Origin: Paucimonas sp.
GTDB taxonomy: Bacteria > Pseudomonadota > Gammaproteobacteria > Pseudomonadales > Pseudomonadaceae
DNA length: 64,000 bases
Assembly: GCA_031253995.1 (NCBI GenBank)
Contig: JAIRVG010000044.1
Span: 1 to 64,000 of the forward strand
Reading direction: 5' to 3'
The notes under the pieces were generated by a model, which did not search any database, was not told where the DNA came from, and saw only the letters and a list, made by a program, of their open reading frames with translations. Below, piece by piece: positions 19,213 to 30,713 of the stretch (its first letter is position 1; every line of letters begins with the position of its first letter). The translations under genes and the position numbers were made by a program.

Positions 19213-20211
19213 ATGACTATTGTGCAAGAGCCGGTGCAAAGCACCGCCACCCCGGCCCCACGGCCGAAGGTTGAAGCCGGTGTGAAACTGCGTGGTGCCG
19301 AGAAGGTCGCGCGTATCCCGGTAAAGATCATCCCCACCGAAGAGCTGCCGAAGAAACCCGACTGGATCCGCGTGCGCATCCCGGTTTCCCCGGAAGTCGA
19401 CCGGATCAAGCAACTGCTGCGCAAGCACAAGCTGCACAGCGTCTGCGAAGAGGCGTCCTGCCCGAACCTGGGCGAGTGCTTCTCCGGCGGTACCGCGACC
19501 TTCATGATCATGGGCGACATCTGCACCCGTCGTTGCCCGTTCTGCGACGTCGGCCACGGTCGGCCGAAGCCCCTGGACGTCGACGAACCGAAGAATCTGG
19601 CGGTGGCCATCGCCGACCTGCGCCTGAAGTACGTGGTGATCACCTCGGTAGACCGCGACGACCTGCGTGACGGTGGTGCCCAGCACTTCGCCGACTGCAT
19701 CCGCGAGATCCGCGCGCTGTCCCCGGGCGTCCAGCTGGAAACCCTGGTTCCGGACTACCGCGGGCGCATGGACGTGGCCCTGGCCATCACCGCCCAGGAG
19801 CCGCCGGATGTGTTCAACCACAACCTTGAGACCGTACCGCGCCTGTACAAGGCCGCGCGTCCGGGTTCGGACTACCAGTGGTCGCTGACCCTGCTGGAGA
19901 AGTTCAAGGAGCTGGTGCCGCACGTACCGACCAAGTCCGGCCTGATGCTCGGCCTGGGCGAGACCGACGACGAAGTGATCGAAGTGATGCACCGCATGCG
20001 CGAGCACAACATCGACATGCTGACCCTCGGCCAGTACCTGCAGCCGTCGCGCAGCCACTTGCCGGTCCAGCGCTTCGTGCACCCGGACACTTTCGCCTGG
20101 TTCGCCGAGGAAGGTTACAAGATGGGCTTCAAGAACGTCGCCTCCGGCCCGCTGGTGCGTTCCTCGTACCATGCCGACCAGCAGGCGCATGAGGCCAAGA
20201 TCAAGCTCTGA
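19213..20211 (+). CDS. lipA: Lipoyl synthase
   Basis: Radical-SAM enzyme that inserts two sulfurs into protein-bound octanoate. It has 332 residues. The auxiliary cluster motif C-x4-C-x5-C is visible in [12 protein letters not shown] and the radical-SAM motif C-x3-C-x2-C in [10 protein letters not shown]. The C-terminal [15 protein letters not shown] is also typical. It ends the lipoate block and is followed by a strong terminator. Confidence 0.97.
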   Translation: MTIVQEPVQSTATPAPRPKVEAGVKLRGAEKVARIPVKIIPTEELPKKPDWIRVRIPVSPEVDRIKQLLRKHKLHSVCEEASCPNLGECFSGGTATFMIMGDICTRRCPFCDVGHGRPKPLDVDEPKNLAVAIADLRLKYVVITSVDRDDLRDGGAQHFADCIREIRALSPGVQLETLVPDYRGRMDVALAITAQEPPDVFNHNLETVPRLYKAARPGSDYQWSLTLLEKFKELVPHVPTKSGLMLGLGETDDEVIEVMHRMREHNIDMLTLGQYLQPSRSHLPVQRFVHPDTFAWFAEEGYKMGFKNVASGPLVRSSYHADQQAHEAKIKL

Positions 20212-20227
20212 TCTGCTGCCTTGCATG

Positions 20228-20266
20228 AAAAAGCCCCCGCACCTGTGAAGGTGCGGGGGCTTTTTG
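20228..20266 (+). terminator. Rho-independent terminator after lipA
   Basis: A 16-base stem AAAAAGCCCCCGCACC, loop TGTGAA, and the perfect complementary arm ending in GCTTTTT. The A-run before and T-run after make it usable from both sides. Confidence 0.93.
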
Positions 20267-20276
20267 TTGTCTGTTC

Positions 20277-20340
20277 GGGCCTCATCGCTGGCAAGCCAGC
20301 CCCCACAGTTGTGGGAGCTGGCTTGCCAGCGATGAGGTCC
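20277..20340. repeat. Paired inverted REP elements
   Basis: Two REP cores face each other across a 3-base centre: CTCATCGCTGGCAAGCCAGC and its near-perfect complement, with one mismatch. They lie between the convergent lipA and transglycosylase genes and could form a cruciform or a long RNA hairpin. Confidence 0.88.
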
Positions 20341-20348
20341 GAGAGAAC

Positions 20349-21659
20349 TCAGCGAGTCTTGAGGCTATCCAGCAGCTTATGGGTCGGATACCCATCCGCC
20401 GGCCAGCCCCGCTGTTGCTGGGCATTGCGGATTGCCTTGCGGGTGTTGGCACCGATGATGCCATCGGCATTGCCCGCTTCATGCCCGCTGGCATTGAGCA
20501 GGTCTTGCAGCTCGATACGCTCGCTGCGGCTCAGGGGCAGGTCGTCCTTCGGCCAGGCGCCGCGGATGAAGCCGCTGCCGTCGAAGCGCTCGCTCAGCAG
20601 GCTGACCGCCAGGGCATAGGCCGACGAATTGTTGTACTTGAGGATGGCGCGGAAGTTGTCCAGCACCAGGAACGCCGGACCGCGATAGCCCGCGGGAAGC
20701 AGCAGCGCCGCGGAAAGCTGTTCGCTGCCAGCCGGTACACGACTGCCGGCTGGCAGTTGCACGCCCAGGCGCAGCCACTCGGCAACGGTCTTGCGCTGCG
20801 CGCCGTCGGCGATCCAGTAGTCGAAACCGGCAGGCACGCTCACCTCGAAGCCCCACGGCTGGCCACGCTGCCAACCCGAGCTCTGCAGGTAGTGAGCAGT
20901 GGAGGCGAGGGCGTCGGCGGAACTGTTCCAGATATCGCGGCGACCGTCGCCGTCGAAGTCCACGGCATGGGTGTCGTAGGTGGTCGGGATGAACTGGGTC
21001 TGGCCCATGGCACCAGCCCAGGAGCCACGCATGGCTTCCGGGGCGATATCGCCGTTCTGCAGGATCTTCAGCGCCGCCAGCAACTGCGCCTGGGCGAACG
21101 CCGGGCGACGGCCCTCGTAGGCCAGTGTGGCCAGGGAGCGGATAACCGATTTGTTGCCCTGGAACTGGCCGAAGTTGCTTTCCATGCCCCACACGGACAC
21201 CAGCACGTTGCGCTCGACGCCGTAGCGCTGCTCGATGCGCGCCAGCAGTTCATTGTTCTGCAGCAGCAGGGCCTTGCCGTTGCGTACGCGCACCGGCGAC
21301 AGGGCGCCATCGAGGTATTCCCAGACCGGACGGGTGAACTCCGGCTGGCTGCGGTCGGCCTTGATCACGTCCATGTCCGGGGTCATGCCGACGAACACGC
21401 GGTCGAACAGGCTCGCCGGGACGCCGGATTGCAGCGCCTGCTGGCGGAAAGCGGCCTGCCATTCAGCGAATGTCTGCTGGGGCTGGACTTCGATATCCGC
21501 GCCGGGCGTAGGCTGGGTCAGCACGGGGGCGGGCTGGACGGGCGCGATGGGCAGGGCGTCGGCAGCGGTCGGGTGTTCGGCGCAGGCGACGAGCAGGATG
21601 AGGCTGGAGGCAGCGGTCAGGTGGCGTAGTTGCCAGCGACGGGTAAGGCTAAGGGACAT
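20349..21659 (-). CDS. Lytic murein transglycosylase, MltB-like with peptidoglycan-binding domain
   Basis: A 436-residue envelope hydrolase. The N-terminal signal ends LILLVACAEHP, a lipobox with the cysteine at residue 26, so it is probably a lipoprotein. The catalytic glutamate is in VLVSVWGMESNFGQFQG, followed by GSWAGAMGQTQFIPTTYDTHAVDFDGDGRRD. The C-terminus (about residues 370-436) is a peptidoglycan-binding domain with GIIGANTRKAIRNAQQQ. It is the third lytic transglycosylase in the window after mltB and rlpA. Confidence 0.92.
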   Translation of the reverse strand: MSLSLTRRWQLRHLTAASSLILLVACAEHPTAADALPIAPVQPAPVLTQPTPGADIEVQPQQTFAEWQAAFRQQALQSGVPASLFDRVFVGMTPDMDVIKADRSQPEFTRPVWEYLDGALSPVRVRNGKALLLQNNELLARIEQRYGVERNVLVSVWGMESNFGQFQGNKSVIRSLATLAYEGRRPAFAQAQLLAALKILQNGDIAPEAMRGSWAGAMGQTQFIPTTYDTHAVDFDGDGRRDIWNSSADALASTAHYLQSSGWQRGQPWGFEVSVPAGFDYWIADGAQRKTVAEWLRLGVQLPAGSRVPAGSEQLSAALLLPAGYRGPAFLVLDNFRAILKYNNSSAYALAVSLLSERFDGSGFIRGAWPKDDLPLSRSERIELQDLLNASGHEAGNADGIIGANTRKAIRNAQQQRGWPADGYPTHKLLDSLKTR

Positions 21660-21719
21660 GCACGAATCCAGTAATACAGGTCAGGTGACGACCATATCAT
21701 GCCTGCGGCTTTGATGCTT

Positions 21720-21884
21720 TCATGCGGCCATAACGGAAGAAGCCTCCCAATCTCTCGATTGGAAGGCTTCGCGGCGGTAGCTGCCTTTGCCTTTGCCCGA
21801 CGGTTCCTGGCGACTGCGGAAAAGGGGCTGGGCGATGATGGATTTGGCCTTGTTCGGCCGGGATTTTGCCGATTTCTTGCTCAT
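21720..21884 (-). CDS. arfA: Alternative ribosome-rescue factor ArfA
   Basis: A 54-residue gene. ArfA rescues ribosomes stalled on mRNAs without a stop codon by recruiting release factor 2, as a backup to tmRNA. The protein holds the ArfA core: AQPLFRSRQEPSGKGKGSYR (residues 18-37), then REAFQSRDWEAS; compare E. coli PLFRQR and KKGKGSY. The C-terminal tail after the core is very short (SVMAA). Codons for REAFQSRDWEA form a strong RNA hairpin, the hallmark of arfA, whose mRNA is normally cut there. It lies between holA and the transglycosylase gene, with its own promoter. Confidence 0.9.
   Translation of the reverse strand: MSKKSAKSRPNKAKSIIAQPLFRSRQEPSGKGKGSYRREAFQSRDWEASSVMAA
21739..21770 (-). 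promoter_or_regulatory. arfA intragenic hairpin (processing/termination site)
   Basis: On the transcribed strand, GAAGCCTTCCAATC pairs with GATTGGGAGGCTTC (14 pairs, one of them G-U) around a GAGA loop of the GNRA type. It lies inside the 3' part of arfA. In E. coli the equivalent stem is cleaved by RNase III, giving a stop-less message that is itself a tmRNA substrate, so ArfA accumulates only when tmRNA fails. The same mechanism here is inferred. Confidence 0.8.
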
Positions 21885-21916
21885 GACGAGGGTCCTGCCT
21901 GGGTGGATTCGCGCGC

Positions 21917-21945
21917 ACTATAGGACTGCCGAACCCCCACTGCAA
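21917..21945 (-). promoter_or_regulatory. Sigma-70 promoter for arfA
   Basis: Read on the minus strand: -35 TTGCAG (21945-21940), 17-base spacer, -10 TATAGT (21922-21917), about 33 bases before the arfA start. It gives arfA transcription independent of the leuS-lptE-holA unit. Confidence 0.6.
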
Positions 21946-21961
21946 GACCGTCCGTCACCGT

Positions 21962-22999
21962 TTATTCGGCAGGGAGCGCCAGGCGTTGCCCGGCCATCAG
22001 CAGCGACAGGCGGGTGAGGCTGGTCCAGGGCGAGCCCTGGGCCTGACCCTTGATCTGCGCGTCGATGCGCTGGGCATCGTGCAGCAACTGGCCCCAGCGC
22101 TGCGCCGAGTGGCGCTGCAAGGCCTTGCTCATCAAGGGGCGGCGCTTGTCCCAGATCGGTGGCTTGGCCTGGCTGAAGGCCTTTTCCAGTGGCACGCCCT
22201 GGCTGTATTGCTGGGCCAGGCCGGTCAGCACCCGCAGCTCCCGGGCCAGGGCCCAGAGAATCACCGGAGGCTCGACCCCTTCGCCACGCAGCCCTTCGAG
22301 CATGCGCAGGGCATGGGCCGCCTCGCCGTTGAGCACGGCGTCCACCAGGCCGAAGACGTCGAAGCGCGCGCTGTCGGCCACCGCGGACTGCACCGTTTCC
22401 ACGGTGATGGTATTGCCGTCGGCGAGCAGCTTGAGCTTTTCGATTTCCTGGGCGGCAGCCAGCAGGTTGCCTTCGACCCGTGCGGCGATCAGTTCCACCG
22501 CGTCACGCTGGGCGGCCAGGCCGGCCTGGACCAGGCGCTGGTTGATCCACTGCGGCAGTTGCTGGGTGTCCACCGGCCAGATCTGGATGAACTGGACCTG
22601 CGGGCCCTCCATCAGTGCCTTGCCCCACTTGGTCTTCTGCGCACTGCCGTCGAGCTTGGGCAGGCTGATCAGCAGCAGGGTGTCGTCGGCGGGGCGCGAG
22701 CAGTACTCGATCAGTGCCGCGGCGCCCTTGTCACCCGGCTTGCCGGACGGCAGGCGCAGTTCCAGCACGCGTTTCTGGGCGAACAGCGAGAGGCTGGCGC
22801 CGGCCTGGAGCAGGGTGCCCCAGTCGAAGTTGGCGTCGGCGCTGAACACCTGGCGCTCGTCGAAGCCTTGCTGGCGCGCAGCCAGGCGAATGGCGTCGGC
22901 GGCTTCCTGGCACAGCAGCGGATCGTCGCCACTGACCACGTAGACCGGGGCCAGGGCGCCTTGCAGGTGCTTGTTGAGGTGGGCGGGAAGAAGTTTCAT
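21962..22999 (-). CDS. holA: DNA polymerase III subunit delta
   Basis: The subunit of the clamp loader that opens the beta sliding clamp. It has 345 residues, as usual. Seen: the opening MKLLPAHLNKHLQGALAPVYVVSGDDPLL, the RVLELRLPSGKPGDKGAAAL segment and the helical C-terminus. It follows lptE after 35 bases, a gap that contains the small dyad GGGGCGC / GCGCCCC. Confidence 0.95.
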   Translation of the reverse strand: MKLLPAHLNKHLQGALAPVYVVSGDDPLLCQEAADAIRLAARQQGFDERQVFSADANFDWGTLLQAGASLSLFAQKRVLELRLPSGKPGDKGAAALIEYCSRPADDTLLLISLPKLDGSAQKTKWGKALMEGPQVQFIQIWPVDTQQLPQWINQRLVQAGLAAQRDAVELIAARVEGNLLAAAQEIEKLKLLADGNTITVETVQSAVADSARFDVFGLVDAVLNGEAAHALRMLEGLRGEGVEPPVILWALARELRVLTGLAQQYSQGVPLEKAFSQAKPPIWDKRRPLMSKALQRHSAQRWGQLLHDAQRIDAQIKGQAQGSPWTSLTRLSLLMAGQRLALPAE

Positions 23000-23034
23000 A
23001 AAGAAATCGGGGCGCCGAAGCGCCCCGTTCAGGC

Positions 23035-23640
23035 TCAGTTGGCCGGGATTTCCAGCGGCGATTGCTGGGGTTGGGCATCCTGGGCGCGTTGTGCCGCTTC
23101 CAGGGCCGCAGCTTCCGCACGGGCGCGATCGTCAGCCTTGGCCTGCAGTTCGTCCAGCTGTGCCGGGTTCAGCAGTTGCAGGCGCAGGACCATCTTCTGC
23201 ACCAGGTCGCGACGCATTTCCTTGCGCAGCTGGGTCGCTTCCTGGCCGGAGCCGGTGATGTTGTTGCCGTCGTGCACGTAGATCTTCTGCACTTCCAGCT
23301 TGTCGCTCATCAGTACGGTGTTGTTGCTGCCCTGGATGTCATAGAACAGCTGGGTCTGCAGTTCGTATTCCACCGAGCGACCGGAGCCGGCATAGCTGGC
23401 GGCGCGCTGTGTCTCGGCCTCGTTGGTCAGCACCAGCTTGTAAGGGGCGCCGGCATGGACGTTGACACCATTGCTTTTCAGCACGTCGCGCAGTTGGGTG
23501 ACGGTTTCGCCGTAGGCGTTGCGCGCACTCAGGTCGAGTTCCTTGATCGCCAGCTCGTTGGTGCCGGTACCGCGCAGGTGGAAACCGCAGGCGCTGAGCA
23601 TCACGGCCAGGCCCATCACCAGCAGATTGCGTTTGATCAT
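23035..23640 (-). CDS. lptE: LPS assembly lipoprotein LptE
   Basis: Outer-membrane lipoprotein that plugs the LptD barrel and helps deliver lipopolysaccharide to the surface. It has 201 residues with the lipobox LSAC (cysteine at residue 18) and the family start GFHLRGTG. The C-terminal 45 residues are Ala/Gln-rich and charged, common in Pseudomonas LptE. It sits between leuS and holA in the conserved order. Confidence 0.95.
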   Translation of the reverse strand: MIKRNLLVMGLAVMLSACGFHLRGTGTNELAIKELDLSARNAYGETVTQLRDVLKSNGVNVHAGAPYKLVLTNEAETQRAASYAGSGRSVEYELQTQLFYDIQGSNNTVLMSDKLEVQKIYVHDGNNITGSGQEATQLRKEMRRDLVQKMVLRLQLLNPAQLDELQAKADDRARAEAAALEAAQRAQDAQPQQSPLEIPAN

Positions 23641-23706
23641 CTTGTTGCTCCCTGGAAACCTTGGGGGACTTGTCTGTGCAGGCGCCCCGCAGGGCGCCCG
23701 CTCCTG

Positions 23707-26385
<2,679 letters not shown>

Positions 26386-26552
26386 TCAAGAGTAAGCGCC
26401 GTAGCATACATGACCCCCAACGGTCGTGGGAAACCCTGATTGCATCGGCGGCCCGTGCCAGCGCCCGTTGGTCGCGGCATCCGGCCCGTTTCAACGTTGA
26501 CGCTAAGCTCAGGTGTGGGGGAGATGAATTCTATCTTCAATGAGGTGAACGG

Positions 26553-26870
26553 ATGGGAGAGTCGCAACAGCAAGCACCGAAACCGGAAACCTACCAACGC
26601 CTGATCGACCGCCTTGGGCTGGCCCTGGATGTGGCCCGCACTTCGGCACGGTTGCGCGACGAAATGCCTGCTGAACTGGAGCTGCGCGGCCTGAGCCGGG
26701 CAGAACTCGACGTCATCAGGGCCTGGCTGGAGGCTGCTCCGGCACGTGGGCAGAAGGTTTCCGTTGTGGTACCCCCGGAAGAAGCGCCGATTCCTGGCCG
26801 GGTCGTCTGGCTCAAGGACAAGGCACGCTCCGCTACAGCGCTCCGATCCAGAACGCTGCAGTTCAAATAA
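26553..26870 (+). CDS. Small hypothetical protein
   Basis: A 105-residue soluble protein I cannot assign. It has GAGGTG six bases before the ATG and normal Pseudomonas codon choice for the first 90 codons. Residues 1-60 are rich in charged helices (ETYQRLIDRLGLALDVARTS), followed by KVSVVVPPEEAPIPGRVVWL, which looks like a short beta strand pair. The last 14 residues are Arg/Ser/Ala-rich. It is divergent from leuS, with 239 bases between them in which I see no clear RNA gene. Confidence 0.65.
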   Translation: MGESQQQAPKPETYQRLIDRLGLALDVARTSARLRDEMPAELELRGLSRAELDVIRAWLEAAPARGQKVSVVVPPEEAPIPGRVVWLKDKARSATALRSRTLQFK

Positions 26871-26999
26871 TCGTTCGGGATATCAACGGCGCAGGATGGA
26901 GTGCGCCACGCGGGATTCCTTTGCGTTTGAACAGCGCCCGGCAACTGTTGCCGGGCGCTGATTTCTCTTAGGCTTCGGGCTCTTTCATGGAGATGTCCG

Positions 27000-27761
27000 A
27001 TGCCCCTTCGCTTTTTCATCAAACAATGGTTGATGCCGCCTGGTGTCTTTCTCTTGCTGCTGCTCGCGGCCTGGTGGTTGCGCAGTGCCTGGCCGCGTAC
27101 GGCACGCTTGTGCTTCATCGCCGGGCTGGGCGGGTTGTGGCTGATGAGCCTGCCGGTGGTGGTGCAGCACCTTGCCCGGGAGATCGAGACCGTGCCGGCG
27201 CTGCCCATGGAGGCGTGGGCGAGCCTGGCCGGGCGCGCCGATGCCATCGTGATCCTCGGTTCCGGGCGCGAGCGCGGCGATCCGGCCTGGGGGGCGCAGG
27301 ACCAGCCTACCGGGGTGGCCCTGGAACGCATGCGCTATGCGGCGCAACTGGCCAAGGCGTCCGGGTTGCCGGTATTGACCAGTGGCGGCCTGCACTACGG
27401 TTCACCACCCAGCGAGGCGCGCTTGATGGCGGACTCCCTGCAGCGTGATTTCGGCGTGCCGGTGCGCTGGCTGGAGGAGGGCAGCCGTACTACCTGGGAA
27501 AATGCCGGGCTGAGCGCGGCGATGCTGTTGCCGCAGGGGATCAAGCGGGTTGTCGTGGTTACCCAGGCCTGGCACATGCAGCGTTCGGTCTGGAGCTTCC
27601 AGCGTGCCGGCTTCGAGGTGGTGCCGGCGCCGGTGGGCTTCATGGGGATCGATCACGGCCGCCCGTTCGGCGGTTGGCTGCCGGATGCCAAGGCCATGTG
27701 GCAGAACGGGCAGTTGTTCAATGAAGCGATCGGACTGATTGGCTATCGGGCTTTCTATTAA
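27000..27761 (+). CDS. YdcF/ElyC-family (DUF218) membrane protein
   Basis: A 253-residue inner-membrane protein of the DUF218 family, to which the envelope factors ElyC and SanA belong; ElyC is needed for murein synthesis in the cold. Two hydrophobic helices fill the first 55 residues. The DUF218 domain shows DAIVILGSGRERGDPAWG, LPVLTSGGLHYGSPPSEA, EEGSRTTWENAG and VVVVTQAWHMQRSVWSF. It is convergent with lnt, with a REP pair between. Confidence 0.88.
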   Translation: MPLRFFIKQWLMPPGVFLLLLLAAWWLRSAWPRTARLCFIAGLGGLWLMSLPVVVQHLAREIETVPALPMEAWASLAGRADAIVILGSGRERGDPAWGAQDQPTGVALERMRYAAQLAKASGLPVLTSGGLHYGSPPSEARLMADSLQRDFGVPVRWLEEGSRTTWENAGLSAAMLLPQGIKRVVVVTQAWHMQRSVWSFQRAGFEVVPAPVGFMGIDHGRPFGGWLPDAKAMWQNGQLFNEAIGLIGYRAFY

Positions 27762-27830
27762 GGGCCAATCGCTGGCAAGCCAGCTCCCACAGGTGGTCCT
27801 TGTGGGAGCTGGCTTGCCAGCGATGAGGCC
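27762..27830. repeat. Paired inverted REP elements
   Basis: Two REP cores, CAATCGCTGGCAAGCCAGCT and its complement, separated by about 12 bases, between the convergent ydcF-like and lnt genes. Confidence 0.87.
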
Positions 27831-27847
27831 ATCAGCCAAAGCGCAGA

Positions 27848-29365
27848 TCAGACGGTCTTGGCGATCCGGCTGGTTACCAGTGCCCAGCCCAGCAGCACGA
27901 TGCAGAGGATCGCCAGCGGCCACGAGCGCCATTGCAGATACGGCGTGAGCTGCTGCATCGGCACCACCTCGCCATACAGGATCGCCCGCTCGAATTGCGG
28001 GATCTGCGCGCTGATGCGGCCGAACGGGTCGATCAGCCCGGTCACCCCGTTGTTGGTCGCGCGGATCATCCAGCGCCCGGCTTCGAGGGCGCGCATCTGC
28101 GCCATCTGCAGGTGCTGCAGCGGGCCGATGGACTTGCCGAACCAGGTGTCGTTGCTGATGGTCAGGAGGATGTCGCTGCGCGCCGCAAGGCTGGCAGCCA
28201 ACTCCGGATAGACCACTTCGTAGCAGATGAACGGCGCCAGCTGGTAGCCCTTGGCCTGGAGCAGCGCCTGGTCGGCGGGGCCGCGGGCGAAGTCGGACAT
28301 CGGCAGGTCGAAGAACTCGATCAGGCCGCGCAGCAGGTCCTGCAGCGGCACGTACTCGCCGAACGGCACCAGCTTCTGCTTGAGGTAGGTACCGTCACCT
28401 TCGCCGATGGCGGTGATGCCGTTGAAGTAGCGGCGCTGCCCGTGCTCGACCTGGCGCACCGGAACCCCGGTGATCAGCGCCGCATGCCGGTCCGCGGCGA
28501 AACCGCTCATCATGTCCATGTAGCCTTGCACCGTGTCCTTGAACACCGGCACCGCGGTTTCCGGCCAGACGATCAGGTCCACCGGCTTGCTGGTGAAGCT
28601 CATGTCGCGGTACAGCTCCAGCTGCTTGCGCAGTTCGCTGGGTTCCCACTTCAGGCTCTGTTCGATGTTGCCCTGGATCGCCGCGACCCGCAGCGGATCG
28701 CCGGACGGCACGGTCCAGGCATGACCCTTGAGCCCCAGGCCGACGGCCCAGGGACCGATCAGCAGGACGATGCCCGCAGCCAGGAAGGACTTGCGCTGGC
28801 GCAGGCGGTGCAGGTTGCACAGCAGCGCCGCGGTCAGGGCCAGGGTGAAGGAAATCAGCCACATGCCGCCCAGCGGTGCGAGCCCGGCCAGGGGGCCGTC
28901 GAGCTGGCTGTAGCCGGCGTAGAGCCAGGGGAAACCGGTGAGGAACCAGCCGCGGAAAGCCTCCTGGGCCAGCCACAGCGCGGCGAAGCCGAGGGCATCG
29001 GCCAGCGGAGCTTCGTTGCGGCGCAGCCAGCGCGCCCAGATCCAGGCGGGCAGGGCGAAGAACCAGGCGATGGCGGCGAAGAACGCCAGCATCAGCCCGC
29101 CGGCCAGCAGGGCCGAGGCGCCGCCGTAGGTGTGGATGCTGACGTAGATCCACCAGGTGCCGGCGGCGAACAGACCGAAGCCATAGCACCAGCCACGACC
29201 CAGGGCCTGGCGCGGGCTCAGCTCGCGCAGGCCGAGGTAGAACAGGCCGAGCGCCACCAGGGCCAGCGGCCAGAGGTCGAACGGGGCCAGGGCCGGGGTG
29301 GTCAGGGCGCCGGCCGCCACGGCCAGCAGGTTACCGGGCCAGCCGGGGCGGGAAATCCAGCGCAT
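27848..29365 (-). CDS. lnt: Apolipoprotein N-acyltransferase
   Basis: Adds the third acyl chain to the N-terminal cysteine of lipoproteins in the inner membrane. It has 505 residues: several membrane helices in the first 200, then a nitrilase-fold domain. The Glu-Lys-Cys triad regions are visible as VWPETAVPVF, KLVPFGEYVPL and PFICYEVVYPEL. It is the last gene of the ybeZ-ybeY-corC-lnt unit, 8 bases after corC. Confidence 0.96.
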   Translation of the reverse strand: MRWISRPGWPGNLLAVAAGALTTPALAPFDLWPLALVALGLFYLGLRELSPRQALGRGWCYGFGLFAAGTWWIYVSIHTYGGASALLAGGLMLAFFAAIAWFFALPAWIWARWLRRNEAPLADALGFAALWLAQEAFRGWFLTGFPWLYAGYSQLDGPLAGLAPLGGMWLISFTLALTAALLCNLHRLRQRKSFLAAGIVLLIGPWAVGLGLKGHAWTVPSGDPLRVAAIQGNIEQSLKWEPSELRKQLELYRDMSFTSKPVDLIVWPETAVPVFKDTVQGYMDMMSGFAADRHAALITGVPVRQVEHGQRRYFNGITAIGEGDGTYLKQKLVPFGEYVPLQDLLRGLIEFFDLPMSDFARGPADQALLQAKGYQLAPFICYEVVYPELAASLAARSDILLTISNDTWFGKSIGPLQHLQMAQMRALEAGRWMIRATNNGVTGLIDPFGRISAQIPQFERAILYGEVVPMQQLTPYLQWRSWPLAILCIVLLGWALVTSRIAKTV

Positions 29366-29373
29366 GGTTGTCC

Positions 29374-30213
29374 TTAACGGGTGACTGGGGTCAGGCGCAG
29401 CAAGTGTATCCGGCGGCTGTCGGCGTTGAGGATACGGAAGCGGTAAGGCCCGATTTCGGTGGTTTCGTTGCGCTTGGGCAGGTGCCCGAAGGCGCTCATG
29501 ACCAGGCCGCCAACGGTGTCGAACTCGTCGTCGGAGAACTCGCTGTCGAAGAACTCGTTGAAGTTCTCGATCGGCGTCAGTGCCTTGACCAGGAAGTCGC
29601 CACTGGGCAGCGGCTTGATGTAGCTGTCTTCCTCGACGTCGTGCTCGTCCTCGATGTCGCCGACGATCTGCTCCAGCACGTCCTCGATGGTCACCAGGCC
29701 CGCCACGCCGCCGTACTCGTCGATGACGATGGCCATGTGGTTGTGGTTGGCGCGGAACTCGCGCAGCAGCACGTTGAGGCGCTTGGACTCGGGCACGAAG
29801 GTGGCCGGGCGCAGCAGGTCCTTGATGTTGAAGCTGTCGCCGTTCTCCTTGAGGATCAGTGGCAACAGGTCCTTGGCCAGCAGCACGCCGAGGACATCGT
29901 CGTGGCTTTCACCCACCACCGGGTAGCGCGAGTGCGCGGCTTCGATGATCGCCGGGAGGAACTCCCGGGGCGACTGCGATGCCTTGATGCTGATCATCTG
30001 CGAACGCGGGACCATGATGTCGCGGACCTGCAGGTCCGCGACCTGGATGGCGCCTTCGACGATGGTCAGGGCTTCGCTGTCGAGCAGCTTGTTCTGGTGC
30101 GCTTCGCGCAGCAGCTCAAGGAGCTCCTGGCGGTTTTTCGGCTCATGGGCAAAAGCCTGGGTCAGCTTGCCCAGCCATGACTTTTGCCCGTTGCTCGATC
30201 GATCTTCGCTCAT
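29374..30213 (-). CDS. corC: CorC/HlyC family protein (CBS domains)
   Basis: A 279-residue soluble protein: two CBS domains (DIMVPRSQMISI at about residue 66, and VIDEYGGVAGLVTIEDVLEQIVGDIEDE) and a C-terminal CorC_HlyC domain. It is linked to Mg/Co efflux in enterics, though its direct role is unsettled. No membrane helix is seen, as in E. coli CorC. It is placed between ybeY and lnt, with 5- and 8-base gaps. Confidence 0.94.
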   Translation of the reverse strand: MSEDRSSNGQKSWLGKLTQAFAHEPKNRQELLELLREAHQNKLLDSEALTIVEGAIQVADLQVRDIMVPRSQMISIKASQSPREFLPAIIEAAHSRYPVVGESHDDVLGVLLAKDLLPLILKENGDSFNIKDLLRPATFVPESKRLNVLLREFRANHNHMAIVIDEYGGVAGLVTIEDVLEQIVGDIEDEHDVEEDSYIKPLPSGDFLVKALTPIENFNEFFDSEFSDDEFDTVGGLVMSAFGHLPKRNETTEIGPYRFRILNADSRRIHLLRLTPVTR

Positions 30214-30218
30214 GGCGG

Positions 30219-30713
30219 TTACTCGTGATCCTTGCAGATATCAGTGTGAGGTGTGTCGTGTTCGTCGTCGGCGTAAGGGTCCGGATGACCCAGTTCGGCA
30301 AGCAACGTTCGTTCCAGTGCTTCCATTTCCTCGGCCTCATCGTCGTCGATGTGGTCGTAGCCCAGCAGGTGCAGGCAACCGTGGATGACCAGGTGCGCCC
30401 AGTGGGCTTCGAGGGACTTGCCTTGCTCGGCGGCTTCGCGCTCGACCACCGCGACGCAGATGACCAGGTCACCCAGCAGCGGTATGTCGAGCATGTCGTC
30501 GGGTACGTCGGCGGGGAAGGACAGTACGTTGGTGGCGTAGTCCTTGTGCCGGTAGGTGTGGTTCAGCTCGCGGCCTTCGGCTTCGTCCACCAGGCGGATG
30601 GTCATTTCCGAGTCGGCCGTGCGCTGGCGCAAGGCGAGCTCGCACCAGCGGCGGAACAGGGCTTCATCGGGCGCGGCCGCTTCGGTCGCGATCTGCAGGT
30701 CCAGTTCAAGCAT
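30219..30713 (-). CDS. ybeY: Endoribonuclease/rRNA maturation factor YbeY
   Basis: Zinc-dependent RNase for 16S rRNA 3' maturation and ribosome quality control. It has 164 residues from ATG 30713; a longer reading starts inside ybeZ. The metal motif H-x3-H-x5-H is visible as [11 protein letters not shown], preceded by HLVI, and [13 protein letters not shown] lies upstream. The start overlaps the ybeZ stop by 8 bases. Confidence 0.95.
   Translation of the reverse strand: MLELDLQIATEAAAPDEALFRRWCELALRQRTADSEMTIRLVDEAEGRELNHTYRHKDYATNVLSFPADVPDDMLDIPLLGDLVICVAVVEREAAEQGKSLEAHWAHLVIHGCLHLLGYDHIDDDEAEEMEALERTLLAELGHPDPYADDEHDTPHTDICKDHE

Noticed and set aside
21697..21945. An 82-codon minus-strand frame covering the arfA region
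   Set aside because: It is out of phase with the 54-codon arfA frame, which has the recognisable ArfA motif, a ribosome-binding site and a promoter.
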